Notes: generated by a model from the letters alone, not told the origin. 64,000 bases of DNA from Blautia coccoides (GCF_034355335.1 NZ_CP136422.1:3630501-3694500); one strand, 5' to 3'; shown: positions 25,282 to 34,507, counted from the stretch's first letter. Numbers and translations are program-made.

Positions 25282-26331
25282 TTAGTCTAATGGCACATAG
25301 GCATCCATGCCGATGCCGCCGAAGTCGCTCATTCCATAAAATACAGCCGCGGCAATGTCCAGAAGCGGGAAGAACGCCACGGCTCCGGTTCCCTCTCCCA
25401 GGCACATGTCACAGTGCAGGCAGGCTTCCTTTCCCAGGGCTTCCAGAAGCAGATGTCCCGCAGGCTCTTTTGATACATGGCTGGCAATCATATATTGCTT
25501 TGCGGTTGGACAGATCCCGGCCGCGACCAAGGCTCCTGTGGCGGAGATCACACCGTCGATCACAACAGGGATCTTAAGAGCCGCGCCGCCTAAAAACAGT
25601 CCCGCAATGGCAGCAATGTCAAATCCTCCCACCTTTGCCACCACATCAACTGCATCCTTTCTATCCGGTTTATTCACAGCAACCGCCTTTTTGATGGCAT
25701 TGATCTTACGGTTCAGACCCTCACTTGAAAGACCTGCGCCGCGCCCTGTCATATTTTCCACAGGCATGTCCAAGAGCACGGAAGCCACAGCACTGCTGGT
25801 GGTAGTATTACCGATTCCCATCTCTCCGGTGGCAATGATTCCGTAGCCTTTTTCTTTCAGCATTTCTACCATCTCGATTCCCGTCTCGATGGCCTGGACC
25901 GCCTGCTCTCTTGTCATGGCCGGTTCTTTTGTCATGTTTTTTGTCCCATAGGCAATCTTGCGGTTTAAAATACTTACATCTTTTGCCACGCCCACATCTA
26001 CAGGGAAGATTTCTGCTCCGACGGTTTTACACATGATACTGGAAACTGCTTTTGTCTGCAGGAAATTTTCTGCCACCAGTGCCGTGATCTCCTGTCCGGT
26101 CTGAGTCACGCCTTCCTCAACTACGCCGTTGTCCGCACACATGGGAACCAGCGCTTTCTTTTCCAGATGAATATCCAGGCATCCTGTGATACCTGTGATC
26201 TGTACCAAAAGATCCTCCAGCTTGCCCAAACTGTGAAGGGGATGCGCAATACTGTCCCAGCGTTTTTTACACTCCTCCATCACTTCCTCGTTGACCGGTT
26301 CGATCATTTTTAAAGCCTCTTCCAGTTTCAT
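25282..26331 (-). CDS. cobT: nicotinate-nucleotide:dimethylbenzimidazole phosphoribosyltransferase
   Basis: Activates the lower-ligand base as alpha-ribazole phosphate. The 349 residues from the ATG at 26331 match the family, whereas the frame extends to 26469. Landmarks are HPLHSLGKLEDL, the central GEMGIGNTTTSSA, TGRGAGLSSEGLNRK, and the catalytic Glu in CLGEGTGAVAFFPLLD. No genes for benzimidazole synthesis are seen here, so the lower ligand may be made elsewhere or taken up. Confidence 0.96.
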   Translation of the reverse strand: MKLEEALKMIEPVNEEVMEECKKRWDSIAHPLHSLGKLEDLLVQITGITGCLDIHLEKKALVPMCADNGVVEEGVTQTGQEITALVAENFLQTKAVSSIMCKTVGAEIFPVDVGVAKDVSILNRKIAYGTKNMTKEPAMTREQAVQAIETGIEMVEMLKEKGYGIIATGEMGIGNTTTSSAVASVLLDMPVENMTGRGAGLSSEGLNRKINAIKKAVAVNKPDRKDAVDVVAKVGGFDIAAIAGLFLGGAALKIPVVIDGVISATGALVAAGICPTAKQYMIASHVSKEPAGHLLLEALGKEACLHCDMCLGEGTGAVAFFPLLDIAAAVFYGMSDFGGIGMDAYVPLD

Positions 26332-26339
26332 ATTCCTTT

Positions 26340-26436
26340 CCTCTCTTCCTCTGTATGTATTTTTGCTGCCCAGTGTTTTGCTGCTGCTCAGTATTATACT
26401 TCTGCCAAGCATTTTGCTGTTCACCGAAACTCTGCC
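26340..26436 (-). repeat. imperfect direct repeats in the cbiA-cobT gap
   Basis: On the minus strand the spacer reads CAGCAAAATGCTTGGCAG and then, after a short interval, CAGCAAAACACTGGGCAG, a degenerate duplication of about 18 bases followed by CAAAAATA. No ORF with a ribosome binding site is seen in it. Confidence 0.45.
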
Positions 26437-26438
26437 CT

Positions 26439-27824
26439 TTATTTCCCCATTTTCCTGTATTCCAGACATTTCTCCAGAAACGCCTGCGGCAGCCTGGGAT
26501 TACCGTAGTAATAAAAATGCGGAAATCCTGCCAGCAGATGCTCAGACCCATGCAGGCAGTTCCAGGACCTGCTGCTCATTGGTTTCTCTGCCAGAAAATC
26601 CTCCCCACAGGATGTGGAATCAAAATAATGAAACTCGTGGGCGGGACTCTTCCCAATATTTTTTCCGAATACAGTTCCCTCTCTTTGGGTCAGTGTCACA
26701 TATCCAAACCGTCCCAGTTTTTCTGTCCTGTAAGCATGTCCCGGTATGATTCCCACACCGTCACATGGATTTTTATCCATATCCTCCATGGACTCATGCA
26801 GGTACATAAAACCGCCGCACTCTGCCATGATTGGGATTCCCCTCTGATATTCTGTCAGGATTGCCCGGCGGACCGTGTAATTATCTTCCAGTTCTTTTCC
26901 CAGAAGCTCCGGATACCCTCCGTAAAAGATCAAACCATTTAATCCTTCCGGAAGCCTTTTGTCATGGACCGGCGAAAAATAAACAATTTCCGCGCCCATC
27001 TGCTCCAGCAGTTTCAGATTGTCCTCATAAACAAAACAAAACGCCTCATCCCTGGCAACACCGATCCTTATCCGTTCAGGAAGGCAGAACTCATAAGCAC
27101 TGTCCTCTTTCCATGGCTTATCCTCTGAAATTTCGGGTGCACCCCCTGCAATCTCTAAAATCCTGTCTATGCAGAGTGTCTGCTCCAGTATTTCTGCCAG
27201 TTTCATGAGCTTTTCCCGGAACCCTTCCACCTCCTCAGGCATCACAAGACCCAGATGGCGGCTTTCAAGAACACACTCCTCCACCTTAGGCACATATCCC
27301 AGAACAGGTACCGAGAGTTCCTCCTCTATCATTTTCCTGACCCTGGGATACAGCATGGCTGTCATCTGATTCAGGATCACACCTGCGATCCGGCTGTCTT
27401 TTCTGTATTCCATGAACCCCTTGATATAAGGGAGTACGGACACACTCATGCCCCTGCAGTTCACGATCAAAACTGCAGGTGTCTTTGTCACATTTGCCAG
27501 TTCATAGGCGCTTGCCCTGCTGGTGGTCCCTCCCACTCCGTCGTAATATCCCATGACGCCCTCCATAAGCGCAAGGTCCATGTCACGGCTGTTTTCTGCC
27601 AGCAGATACCGCACCACATCCCTGTCTGCAAAGAAGGTGTCCAGGTTTCTGGACTTGGTCCCAATGACTTTTGAATGGAACATAGGGTCAATATAATCAG
27701 GCCCGCACTTAAAGGAGGCCACCTTCAGCCCGCGGTTTTTCAAAACCTGCAGAATTCCGCAGGTGATCAAGGTTTTGCCGCTGCCGCTGGCACCGGCACA
27801 AAGAAGTACGCGGGGTATTTTCAT
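26439..27824 (-). CDS. cbiA: cobyrinate a,c-diamide synthase
   Basis: Amidates the a and c carboxylates of cobyrinate using glutamine and ATP. The 461-residue protein has an N-terminal P-loop ATPase (AGASGSGKTLITCG), the KCGPDYIDPMFH segment that binds substrate, and a C-terminal glutamine amidotransferase with the nucleophile in AECGGFMYLHESM. GGAGAGATGC precedes the ATG. It starts 12 bases after the cbiJ-E-T fusion. Confidence 0.96.
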   Translation of the reverse strand: MKIPRVLLCAGASGSGKTLITCGILQVLKNRGLKVASFKCGPDYIDPMFHSKVIGTKSRNLDTFFADRDVVRYLLAENSRDMDLALMEGVMGYYDGVGGTTSRASAYELANVTKTPAVLIVNCRGMSVSVLPYIKGFMEYRKDSRIAGVILNQMTAMLYPRVRKMIEEELSVPVLGYVPKVEECVLESRHLGLVMPEEVEGFREKLMKLAEILEQTLCIDRILEIAGGAPEISEDKPWKEDSAYEFCLPERIRIGVARDEAFCFVYEDNLKLLEQMGAEIVYFSPVHDKRLPEGLNGLIFYGGYPELLGKELEDNYTVRRAILTEYQRGIPIMAECGGFMYLHESMEDMDKNPCDGVGIIPGHAYRTEKLGRFGYVTLTQREGTVFGKNIGKSPAHEFHYFDSTSCGEDFLAEKPMSSRSWNCLHGSEHLLAGFPHFYYYGNPRLPQAFLEKCLEYRKMGK

Positions 27825-27836
27825 AAAGCATCTCTC

Positions 27837-29816
27837 CTATCTGATCTCACCTGTACAGGAAATGATGGTGATTGGATTTTCTCCCATCATCATATGGTAT
27901 GGGCCTGCCTTTTTTGCCCTTCCCACACTGAGCTGCACCACATCCGTATCTGTGACCGGCAGCTCCTTTAAACAGCGAAGCGCTTCCGCCACGCTCTCCA
28001 TGGCAATGCAGTTTATCACAATCCTCACACGGGGATTTTTGCGAAGCAGAAGTTCCATAATGGACTTCATATTCCCGGAGGAACCTCCGATGAACGCATG
28101 GGTAGGCGCTTCCAACTGCTCCAGCGCCTCGGGTGCCTCCCCTTCCACAACGATCAGGTTGTCTGCAGCGAATTTCACCTTATTTTTCTGAAGAAGTTCC
28201 GCGGCCATAGATTTTTTCTCAATGGCGTAGACCCTTCCCTCACAGGCCCGAAGGGCCATCTCCACAGAGACAGACCCAGTTCCGGCTCCTACATCCCAGC
28301 AGACGGAATCTTTGAAAAGTCCCAGTTTTGCAAGAGATACGGTGCGCACCTCCTCTTTTGTCATGGGTACTTTATCCCTTATAAATTCCTCGTCCCGGAT
28401 GCCATGAGTGGCAGGATCCGGCACAAAGGCTTTGTTCTCCGCATACACCACACTCAGGGGATCTCCTGTATAAGAGACAAAATCTTTTGGATAACCGGCA
28501 ATGATCTTCTCCTGCTCATAGGAGAGCTGTTCCCCTACAAACAGGCGCACCTGCTCCATTCCGTAATCCAGCAGTTTTTTTGCCAGAAGAGACACGCCGT
28601 CTCTGCTGCCCAGAATAGCGAAAACCTTCTCATGGGTACGGACCGCTGCCGTGAGATTGGCATTTCTTCCATGGGCGCTGGTGATAAACGCATCATCCCA
28701 GGATCTGCCGATCTTCCCCATGAAATAAACCAGGGAGGAGATTCCGCATACGATCCTCACGTTATGCCCGGAAAGCTTCTCCAGCAGTTTCCTTGCCCCG
28801 CTGTAAAAGCCCACATCCCCGGACAATACCACAGCGATCTTCTCGTATTCGGGATGTGTCTCTATGTACCTGCTGATCTTATCACTGTCATACTCCATAC
28901 AGGTATCCTGCCCCTCAAAGGCCGCGGCTTCCACCATCCGCCTGGCGCCGATGACCAGTTCCGCCTCTTTCAGCACCTTTCGAGCCTCCGAAGTCATGAG
29001 ATCTTCGCTGCCCACGCCTATCCCCACAAGGGAAATCTCCTGGGACGGATGCAGAGAGAACTGACTACAGAGCATTCCTCTGCACTGGGAAAGGGTAATC
29101 CCCTCCTCCAAAAGAGGCCTTCCAACCACTACGGGAATACACCCCGTCTCCCAGGCAGCATCCAGTTTTTCCTGATATCCGCCGGTGGCACCCGACATTT
29201 TTGTGATCAGATATTTACAGTCAAGCTGCTCTATCATGGCTCTGTTCATCTCTTTTGAAAAAGGCCCCTGCATGCAGATCAAATTCTTTCCTTCAAATCC
29301 ATGCGCGGCACACTGGGCTGCCACGTCTGCCAGAGAGAGAACCCTGGCATATACTCTTTCTCTGTATCCCGGGATCACCGTATATTTGGCGATCTCCTTG
29401 CTTCCGGTTGTGACCAGCACATTCCCCTTGGTGCCTTTTAAGAACTCAGCCGCCTCATCCACACTGGAGACGTAAACTGCCCTGTCCTTTTTCGTATCAC
29501 CTTCTCTGCCGCCGCGCAGAAGTCTTACATACCTGCATCCGGCTTTCTCACAGGCAGAACGGATATTTTTCGTCACCTCAGCCGCATAGGGATGGGTTGC
29601 GTCAATGACCGGGTCCGCCTGTATCTCCCGCATGAGCGCCTCCATATCCTCTTCGGTCAGGCGGGTATGGGAGACTGTCATATGCCCGCTCTTTGGCAGC
29701 AGTTCCTCCCCATACTCTGTCGCTACACAGATGTGGGACGGTACGGACTGGCTGTCCAGAAATTCTGCGATCTTACGCCCTTCCGTGGTACCTGCAAACA
29801 CCAGAACTTTACACAT
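27837..29816 (-). CDS. cbiJ-cbiE-cbiT: fused cobalt-precorrin-6A reductase / precorrin-6B methyltransferase (CbiJ-CbiE-CbiT)
   Basis: A 659-residue triple fusion. Residues 1 to about 255 are CbiJ (LVFAGTTEGRKIAEFL; DATHPYAAEVTKN), which reduces cobalt-precorrin-6A. Residues about 260-460 are CbiE (SLVGIGVGSEDLMT; VLSGDVGFYSGARKL), the C5/C15 methyltransferase of the tetrapyrrole-methylase family. Residues about 475-659 are CbiT (CWDVGAGTGSVSVEMA; AFIGGSSGNMKSIMELL), the Rossmann methyltransferase that also decarboxylates C12. CbiE-CbiT fusions (CobL) are well known; adding CbiJ puts three consecutive activities in one chain. Its ATG overlaps the cbiH stop by eight bases. Confidence 0.94.
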   Translation of the reverse strand: MCKVLVFAGTTEGRKIAEFLDSQSVPSHICVATEYGEELLPKSGHMTVSHTRLTEEDMEALMREIQADPVIDATHPYAAEVTKNIRSACEKAGCRYVRLLRGGREGDTKKDRAVYVSSVDEAAEFLKGTKGNVLVTTGSKEIAKYTVIPGYRERVYARVLSLADVAAQCAAHGFEGKNLICMQGPFSKEMNRAMIEQLDCKYLITKMSGATGGYQEKLDAAWETGCIPVVVGRPLLEEGITLSQCRGMLCSQFSLHPSQEISLVGIGVGSEDLMTSEARKVLKEAELVIGARRMVEAAAFEGQDTCMEYDSDKISRYIETHPEYEKIAVVLSGDVGFYSGARKLLEKLSGHNVRIVCGISSLVYFMGKIGRSWDDAFITSAHGRNANLTAAVRTHEKVFAILGSRDGVSLLAKKLLDYGMEQVRLFVGEQLSYEQEKIIAGYPKDFVSYTGDPLSVVYAENKAFVPDPATHGIRDEEFIRDKVPMTKEEVRTVSLAKLGLFKDSVCWDVGAGTGSVSVEMALRACEGRVYAIEKKSMAAELLQKNKVKFAADNLIVVEGEAPEALEQLEAPTHAFIGGSSGNMKSIMELLLRKNPRVRIVINCIAMESVAEALRCLKELPVTDTDVVQLSVGRAKKAGPYHMMMGENPITIISCTGEIR

Positions 29817-30540
29817 TTTTATAGCCTCTCGGTGTCACCATTCTGCCGCCGATCTCCTTTGTCTGGGAATTGCCGATGAAGACCGTGGTAAACATATCCA
29901 CTTTTGTCTCCCTTAACTCTTTCAGGGTCATGACCTTCATCTCTTCCCCTTCTCTTCCGATATTGCCCACGATTCCGCACACTGTATCTTCTGATTTATA
30001 TTTCATCATCAGGTCACAGGCTTTCATCAGGTAATCATGTCGCTTTTTACTGGACGGATTGTACAGGCAGACAACAAAATCCCCATGTGCGGCATCCGTC
30101 AGTCTCGTCTCGATCTTCTCCCAGGGCGTCAGCAGATCGCTGAGACTTATCAGACAGAAGTCATGGATCAAAGGCGCACCCAGAACTGCCGCTCCTCCGG
30201 TTGCTGCGGTGACACCGGGAATGATGATCAGCTCCACACCCGGATATCCTGTACCTACCTCATACATCAGGCCGGCCATGCCGTATACACCGGCATCCCC
30301 GCTGCAGATCATAGAAACTGTCTTTCCTTTCATGGCCTCCTCAAAAGCCATGACACAGCGCTCCACTTCCTTCTTCATAGGTGTTGTTAAAAACTCTTTA
30401 CCCGGAAAATGATCTTTTACCAGGTCCACATAAACGGTATATCCAATGATCACATCACTGTTTTTCAGGGCATCTGCTGCCTCGATCGTCATCTTCTCAT
30501 AGGCACCCGGACCGATGCCCACCACGTATAATTTATTCAA
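29809..30540 (-). CDS. cbiH: cobalt-precorrin-3B C17-methyltransferase
   Basis: Carries out C17 methylation with ring contraction. It is a tetrapyrrole methylase with VVGIGPGAYEKMT at the N-terminus, the ISSGDAG-equivalent CSGDAGVYGMAG, and LLTPWEKIETRL. The open frame reaches 30573, but residues before LNKLYVVG do not fit the family. A TTG at 30540, overlapping the cbiG stop by eight bases and preceded by GGAG, gives 243 residues, the normal length. The TTG start is inferred. Confidence 0.93.
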   Translation of the reverse strand: MNKLYVVGIGPGAYEKMTIEAADALKNSDVIIGYTVYVDLVKDHFPGKEFLTTPMKKEVERCVMAFEEAMKGKTVSMICSGDAGVYGMAGLMYEVGTGYPGVELIIIPGVTAATGGAAVLGAPLIHDFCLISLSDLLTPWEKIETRLTDAAHGDFVVCLYNPSSKKRHDYLMKACDLMMKYKSEDTVCGIVGNIGREGEEMKVMTLKELRETKVDMFTTVFIGNSQTKEIGGRMVTPRGYKNV

Positions 30541-31651
30541 AATGCACACTCCATTTCCTTCTGGCAAGAGCAACGGTCACCCCGTCCTCCGCGTATTTTC
30601 TTAAAATCAGCATACTCTTCACACCGTCCTGGCTGCTGCCGAGAACCGCGCTTCGCTCGCAGACATTGTCAACACCTGTCACCTCTTCCACAAATTTTGA
30701 CTCTGCAAAGGTACCTTCCACCAATGCCAGTTCCTCCTTTGTAAAAGTGACAAACGGCAGATTCCTGTCCTGGCAGTATCCTATGATGCCTGCCTCCTCT
30801 TTTTTCAGATCTATACTTGCCACCCGCTCCATGGACACAGAGGGCAGCAGCAGTTCATCGCAGGCTCTGCGGATGACCCGCTCCACTGTTTCCTTAGGAG
30901 TATCTTTTTTACATCCCACTCCCACGGTCACCACTCTAGGCACCAGATAAAGGGTATGGACAAAGGGATGCTTCTGGTAGTTGTCAGTCACATAGATACC
31001 GATTTCCGGCTTTTCTTTCTCCTCATCCAGCAGGATAAGTTCCGAAGGGATATCTCCTATCCACGGGAAATCACTGGCAAAACCAACTTCCTTCCCGTCT
31101 ACAAGCGCTGCAGAGATTTCTTTTGCCAAATCCATATCAGAAATATAGCACCCGTTTTTTCTGGCAAACACATCCACTGCAAATTTTTTATTGATATCCG
31201 TCGCCGTGGTGATAACCGGTGTGGCGTGAATGATATCAGCAATTTCCTCTGTGAGTTCGTTTGCTCCGCCAATATGTCCGGACAGTAGGGAAATGGCAAA
31301 GCCTCCCTGTTCGTCCACTACAATAACTGCCGGGTCTATTTTCTTGCTGGTCACAAAGGGGGCTATACTGCGCACAGCGATCCCGCAGGCTCCCACAAAC
31401 ACAATAGCATCCGAATCCTGGAACCGCATACCGGCCCATTCTTTAATGGAGGCGTCCACAGGTTTGGCAAACTGCTTTACATTGCGGAAAGCTCTGTCGT
31501 CCACCTCAAGCTGTGACTCGTCCATGACTTTTTTTGTATATTTGCTCTTTGTATATGACTCCACCTCATATCCGCGCTCCTTCATCACCCAGTAGAGCAT
31601 TTCGCTCAGGCGGTATCCTGCGCGGCTGAAGCTGATAATGGAAACTTTCAT
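30533..31651 (-). CDS. cbiG: cobalt-precorrin-5A hydrolase
   Basis: Opens the delta-lactone of cobalt-precorrin-5A and releases acetaldehyde. The 372-residue protein has the N-terminal region with FVGACGIAVRSIAPF and LSGHIGGANELTEEIA, a mid region, and the C-terminal CbiG domain with VGVGCKKDTPKETVERVI and VERVASIDLKKEEAG. Four-base overlap with cbiF and eight-base overlap with cbiH show coupling. Confidence 0.95.
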   Translation of the reverse strand: MKVSIISFSRAGYRLSEMLYWVMKERGYEVESYTKSKYTKKVMDESQLEVDDRAFRNVKQFAKPVDASIKEWAGMRFQDSDAIVFVGACGIAVRSIAPFVTSKKIDPAVIVVDEQGGFAISLLSGHIGGANELTEEIADIIHATPVITTATDINKKFAVDVFARKNGCYISDMDLAKEISAALVDGKEVGFASDFPWIGDIPSELILLDEEKEKPEIGIYVTDNYQKHPFVHTLYLVPRVVTVGVGCKKDTPKETVERVIRRACDELLLPSVSMERVASIDLKKEEAGIIGYCQDRNLPFVTFTKEELALVEGTFAESKFVEEVTGVDNVCERSAVLGSSQDGVKSMLILRKYAEDGVTVALARRKWSVHFE

Positions 31652-32412
31652 ATGGAATCCGTACCCTTTCTGAATTCTGTTGTAAAACCGGGATCATATA
31701 ATTTGGAACGGTCATATCCGTTGTGTGCCACTACATCACCGATGATCATAAGAGCCGTCTTGGTGATATTGTTCTTTCTGGCAGTCTCGGCCAGGGTGCC
31801 CACTGTACATACAAAGGATTTCTCATCCTCCCAGGTGGCTTTGTACACGATCGCCGCCGGTGTATCTGCAGTATATCCCCCTGCGATCAAGCGCTTGGAA
31901 AGTTCCTCCAAAAGACCAGTGCTCAGAAATACCACCATGGTTGCATGATGTGCCGCAAAGGACTCTATGCTCTCTTTCTCCGGCACCGGTGTTCTGCCTG
32001 CCATTCTTGTTATGACCACACTCTGTGATACATTCGGCAGAGTATACTCCAGATCTAGAGCTGCAGCCGCTCCGCAGAAAGAACTTACCCCAGGGCAGTA
32101 ATCATAGGCAATCTTCTCTTCGTCCAGCACATCCATCTGCTCTCTGATGGCACCGTACAGACAGGGATCTCCTGTGTGGAGGCGCACTGTCATTTTATTC
32201 TCTTTCTCAGCCCTGCGCATAACATCCAGAACTTCCTCCAGGGTCATTTTTGCGCTGTTATATATCTCACAGCCCTCTCCTGCATATTCAAGAAGCTGGG
32301 GGTTCACCAGGGAACCCGCATAGATGATGATATCCGCTTCCTCCAGAAATTTCTTTCCTCTCAAAGTGATCAAATCAGGGGCACCACTGCCCGCACCAAC
32401 AAAATGTATCAT
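31648..32412 (-). CDS. cbiF: cobalt-precorrin-4 C11-methyltransferase
   Basis: An S-adenosylmethionine-dependent tetrapyrrole methylase of 254 residues. Diagnostic blocks are FVGAGSGAPDLITLRG at the N-terminus, IYAGSLVNPQLLEYA, the RLHTGDPCLYGAIREQ glycine loop, and VSSFCGAAAALDLEYTLP. The start overlaps the cbiL stop by four bases. Confidence 0.96.
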   Translation of the reverse strand: MIHFVGAGSGAPDLITLRGKKFLEEADIIIYAGSLVNPQLLEYAGEGCEIYNSAKMTLEEVLDVMRRAEKENKMTVRLHTGDPCLYGAIREQMDVLDEEKIAYDYCPGVSSFCGAAAALDLEYTLPNVSQSVVITRMAGRTPVPEKESIESFAAHHATMVVFLSTGLLEELSKRLIAGGYTADTPAAIVYKATWEDEKSFVCTVGTLAETARKNNITKTALMIIGDVVAHNGYDRSKLYDPGFTTEFRKGTDSI

Positions 32413-33110
32413 AATGTCTTCTTCTCCTTTGCAATGATCAGGGAATAGTATCCGGACTGTTCCGGTATTTCCTCTGCACTTGTGTATATTTTTTCTGTGG
32501 GCATGCCGCAGTCTTCGATCATAACTGCTGCCTGTCCGCTTTCCAGTATGCTTTCACGCACCTGTTTCAGTTTCTTACCTGTCTTCATCAGCACTTTTGT
32601 TCCCGGAAGCTTTAAGATGTCATCCATGGTATCCGCGTTATATGTGGCAGGGATCACATGAAGCGGCTCTGCCATTTCCACAAGCCCCATATTCAGTCTG
32701 GCTGCCACTGCGCAGAAGGAGGTAATGCCGCTAACAATCTCTGCCTCATATCCCCGCTCCACGATTCTTTTATGTACATAGAGATAAGTGGAATACACAG
32801 TGGGATCTCCCAGGGTCAAAAAGGCTACATTTTTTCCTTCTTTCAGCCAGTTCTCCACATCATCCGCAGCCTTGTCGTGATTTGCCTCCAAAACCTTCGG
32901 GTCTTTTGTCATAGGCATGGCAATGGGGATCAGTTCTTTTTTGTCCAGATCTTCATAAGCGCCCTTTACTATCTTGTAGGCCACACTCTCCTTTACGTCA
33001 TTGCCCGGTACAGCGATCACTTCGCTCTCCCTGATCAGACGAAGTGCCTTGAGTGTCAGCAGTTCCGGATCTCCCGGTCCCACCCCTAATCCAAATAATT
33101 TACCTTTCAT
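32409..33110 (-). CDS. cbiL: cobalt-precorrin-2 C20-methyltransferase
   Basis: First methylation after cobalt insertion. The 233-residue tetrapyrrole methylase begins KGKLFGLGVGPGDPELLTLKA and contains FLTLGDPTVYSTYLYVHKR and GITSFCAVAARLNMGLVE, both typical of CbiL/CobI. It lies about 150 bases after cbiD; the spacer holds degenerate repeats and an AAAGGAG ribosome binding site. Confidence 0.95.
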   Translation of the reverse strand: MKGKLFGLGVGPGDPELLTLKALRLIRESEVIAVPGNDVKESVAYKIVKGAYEDLDKKELIPIAMPMTKDPKVLEANHDKAADDVENWLKEGKNVAFLTLGDPTVYSTYLYVHKRIVERGYEAEIVSGITSFCAVAARLNMGLVEMAEPLHVIPATYNADTMDDILKLPGTKVLMKTGKKLKQVRESILESGQAAVMIEDCGMPTEKIYTSAEEIPEQSGYYSLIIAKEKKTL

Positions 33111-33144
33111 CTTTGTCTTTCTCCTTTATCTATTTGTGTCTTGT

Positions 33145-33265
33145 TTTCTCTTTAAAGTCTGCTTTTGCAGCTCTGTCTCCTTTTAAAGTCTGCTTTGTCT
33201 TTGCTGTCTCGTCTTTTTTGAAGCCTGTTTTCTTATTGCCCTCTCTTCACTTTTGGAAGCCTACT
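33145..33265 (-). repeat. degenerate short repeats in the cbiD-cbiL gap
   Basis: TTTAAAGTCTGCTT occurs at 33151-33164 and 33182-33195. Diverged copies (TTTGAAGCCTGTTT at 33217-33230 and TTTGGAAGCCTACT near 33252) follow at 31 to 35-base spacing, the last running into the cbiD stop codon. The spacer is strongly pyrimidine-rich on the plus strand. No supported ORF lies in it. Confidence 0.6.
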
Positions 33266-34427
33266 CTTCTTTTGTATTCTGTTCTCTTATGAGCGCCATC
33301 AGTTCCCCGGCCTTTTTAGTTTCTCCCAGATAACCGAATTCATTTGAAAAGATCACAGCGCCCAGCTTCATCCTGTCATACGCACGGTGATGCAGATAAT
33401 AGGAAATCCTGTCTGTTACCTCCTTTATGGTATCCTGCAGCTTTCCCTCTCTTTCAATGAGAACTAATGCTTCATCCGTTGTGACTGTGTTCAAAATATC
33501 CAGTGCGGTTTTTGCAGATATTCCTGCCCGCATGGCATTGGCAGCTAAAACCTCTGCCCGGGCATCTGCACAGCGGGAATGGGTGTTCATGATACCTGCT
33601 GCCACTTTTATGAATTTTCCAATATGGGAAACAAAAAGAATGCCTTCCACGCCCATAGAAACTGCCATGTCGATGGTCTCACCTACGTAGTTGCTGCATT
33701 TCATGGCTTCCTCAAGGGGAAGGTCCATATGCTCCTTCAGATATGCAGAGCCGTAATTACCGGGAGTCACCAGAAGAAAGCGGCTGCCGTTTTCTATCCT
33801 CTGCCGCATTTCCACTTCTATGGTTTTTATCAGTGCGCTCTCACTCATGGGTTCCACAATACCGGAAGTACCCAGAATAGAGATACCGCCCTGAATGCCA
33901 AGCCTCGGATTAAAAGTCTTCCTGGCTGCCTCTTCCCCTTTTGGAACGCTTATAATGATTTCCAGGCCGCCTTCATAATCATATTCAGAACAGACATCCT
34001 CCACTGCTTTTAAGATCATACTGCGGGGCACTTTGTTGATCGCCGCATTTCCCACCGGCTGTTCCAGGCCTTTTTTTGTAACACGCCCCACACCGGGGCC
34101 GCCGTCCAGCACAATTTTGGAGTCCCTGATCTTCTTTACGATGGAAAATATTTCCAGTCCATCTGTCATATCCGGGTCATCTCCCGCATCCTTGCGCACA
34201 GCACAGGATACAAAATCCTCTCCCTTTTCTATATGCAGAATTTCCAGATTCAGCAAAATTCCTTTTGGCGTCAGAAAGGGAATCTCCCGGATCTCCTCTC
34301 CTGACAACAGCATCTGCGCGGCAGCCTTTGAAGCCGCGGCTGCGCATGTTCCGGTGGTATAGCCGAAACGCATTTTCTTATTATTCCTGATGATATAATA
34401 GTCTTCCAGACCAGTCTTATGTGTCAT
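33261..34427 (-). CDS. cbiD: cobalt-precorrin-5B C1-methyltransferase
   Basis: Methylates C1 of cobalt-precorrin-5B; its fold is distinct from the other cobalamin methylases. The 388 residues include the N-terminal LRFGYTTGTCAAAASKAA-like block (MRFGYTTGTCAAAASKAA), DDPDMTDGLEIF, the LDGGPGVGRVTKKGLE region, and VPKGEEAARKTFNPRLGI. It is the first gene of the large cob operon, directly behind a cobalamin riboswitch and terminator. Confidence 0.96.
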   Translation of the reverse strand: MTHKTGLEDYYIIRNNKKMRFGYTTGTCAAAASKAAAQMLLSGEEIREIPFLTPKGILLNLEILHIEKGEDFVSCAVRKDAGDDPDMTDGLEIFSIVKKIRDSKIVLDGGPGVGRVTKKGLEQPVGNAAINKVPRSMILKAVEDVCSEYDYEGGLEIIISVPKGEEAARKTFNPRLGIQGGISILGTSGIVEPMSESALIKTIEVEMRQRIENGSRFLLVTPGNYGSAYLKEHMDLPLEEAMKCSNYVGETIDMAVSMGVEGILFVSHIGKFIKVAAGIMNTHSRCADARAEVLAANAMRAGISAKTALDILNTVTTDEALVLIEREGKLQDTIKEVTDRISYYLHHRAYDRMKLGAVIFSNEFGYLGETKKAGELMALIREQNTKEE

Positions 34428-34477
34428 ATGTTCATTTCTCCGAATCGGCTACAATAAGCCGCATCTTTTTTCCAAAT

Positions 34478-34507
34478 TAAAAACCGCTGCCAGAAAACTG
34501 ACAACGG
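34478..34507 (-). terminator. riboswitch-controlled terminator before cbiD
   Basis: On the minus strand a ten-pair stem (CCGTTGTCAG with CTGGCAGCGG, two G-T pairs) has a TTTT loop and is followed by TTTTT. It lies between the cobalamin aptamer and cbiD, so it is the likely off-state structure. Confidence 0.85.

Noticed and set aside
28098..29258. 386-residue plus-strand reading frame opposite cbiJ-E-T
   Set aside because: Long only because the minus-strand gene is GC-rich at third positions; the minus-strand product has three clear enzyme domains.
33053..33292. 79-residue plus-strand frame over the cbiD-cbiL spacer
   Set aside because: A translation of pyrimidine-rich repeats, with no start signal and opposite to the operon direction.
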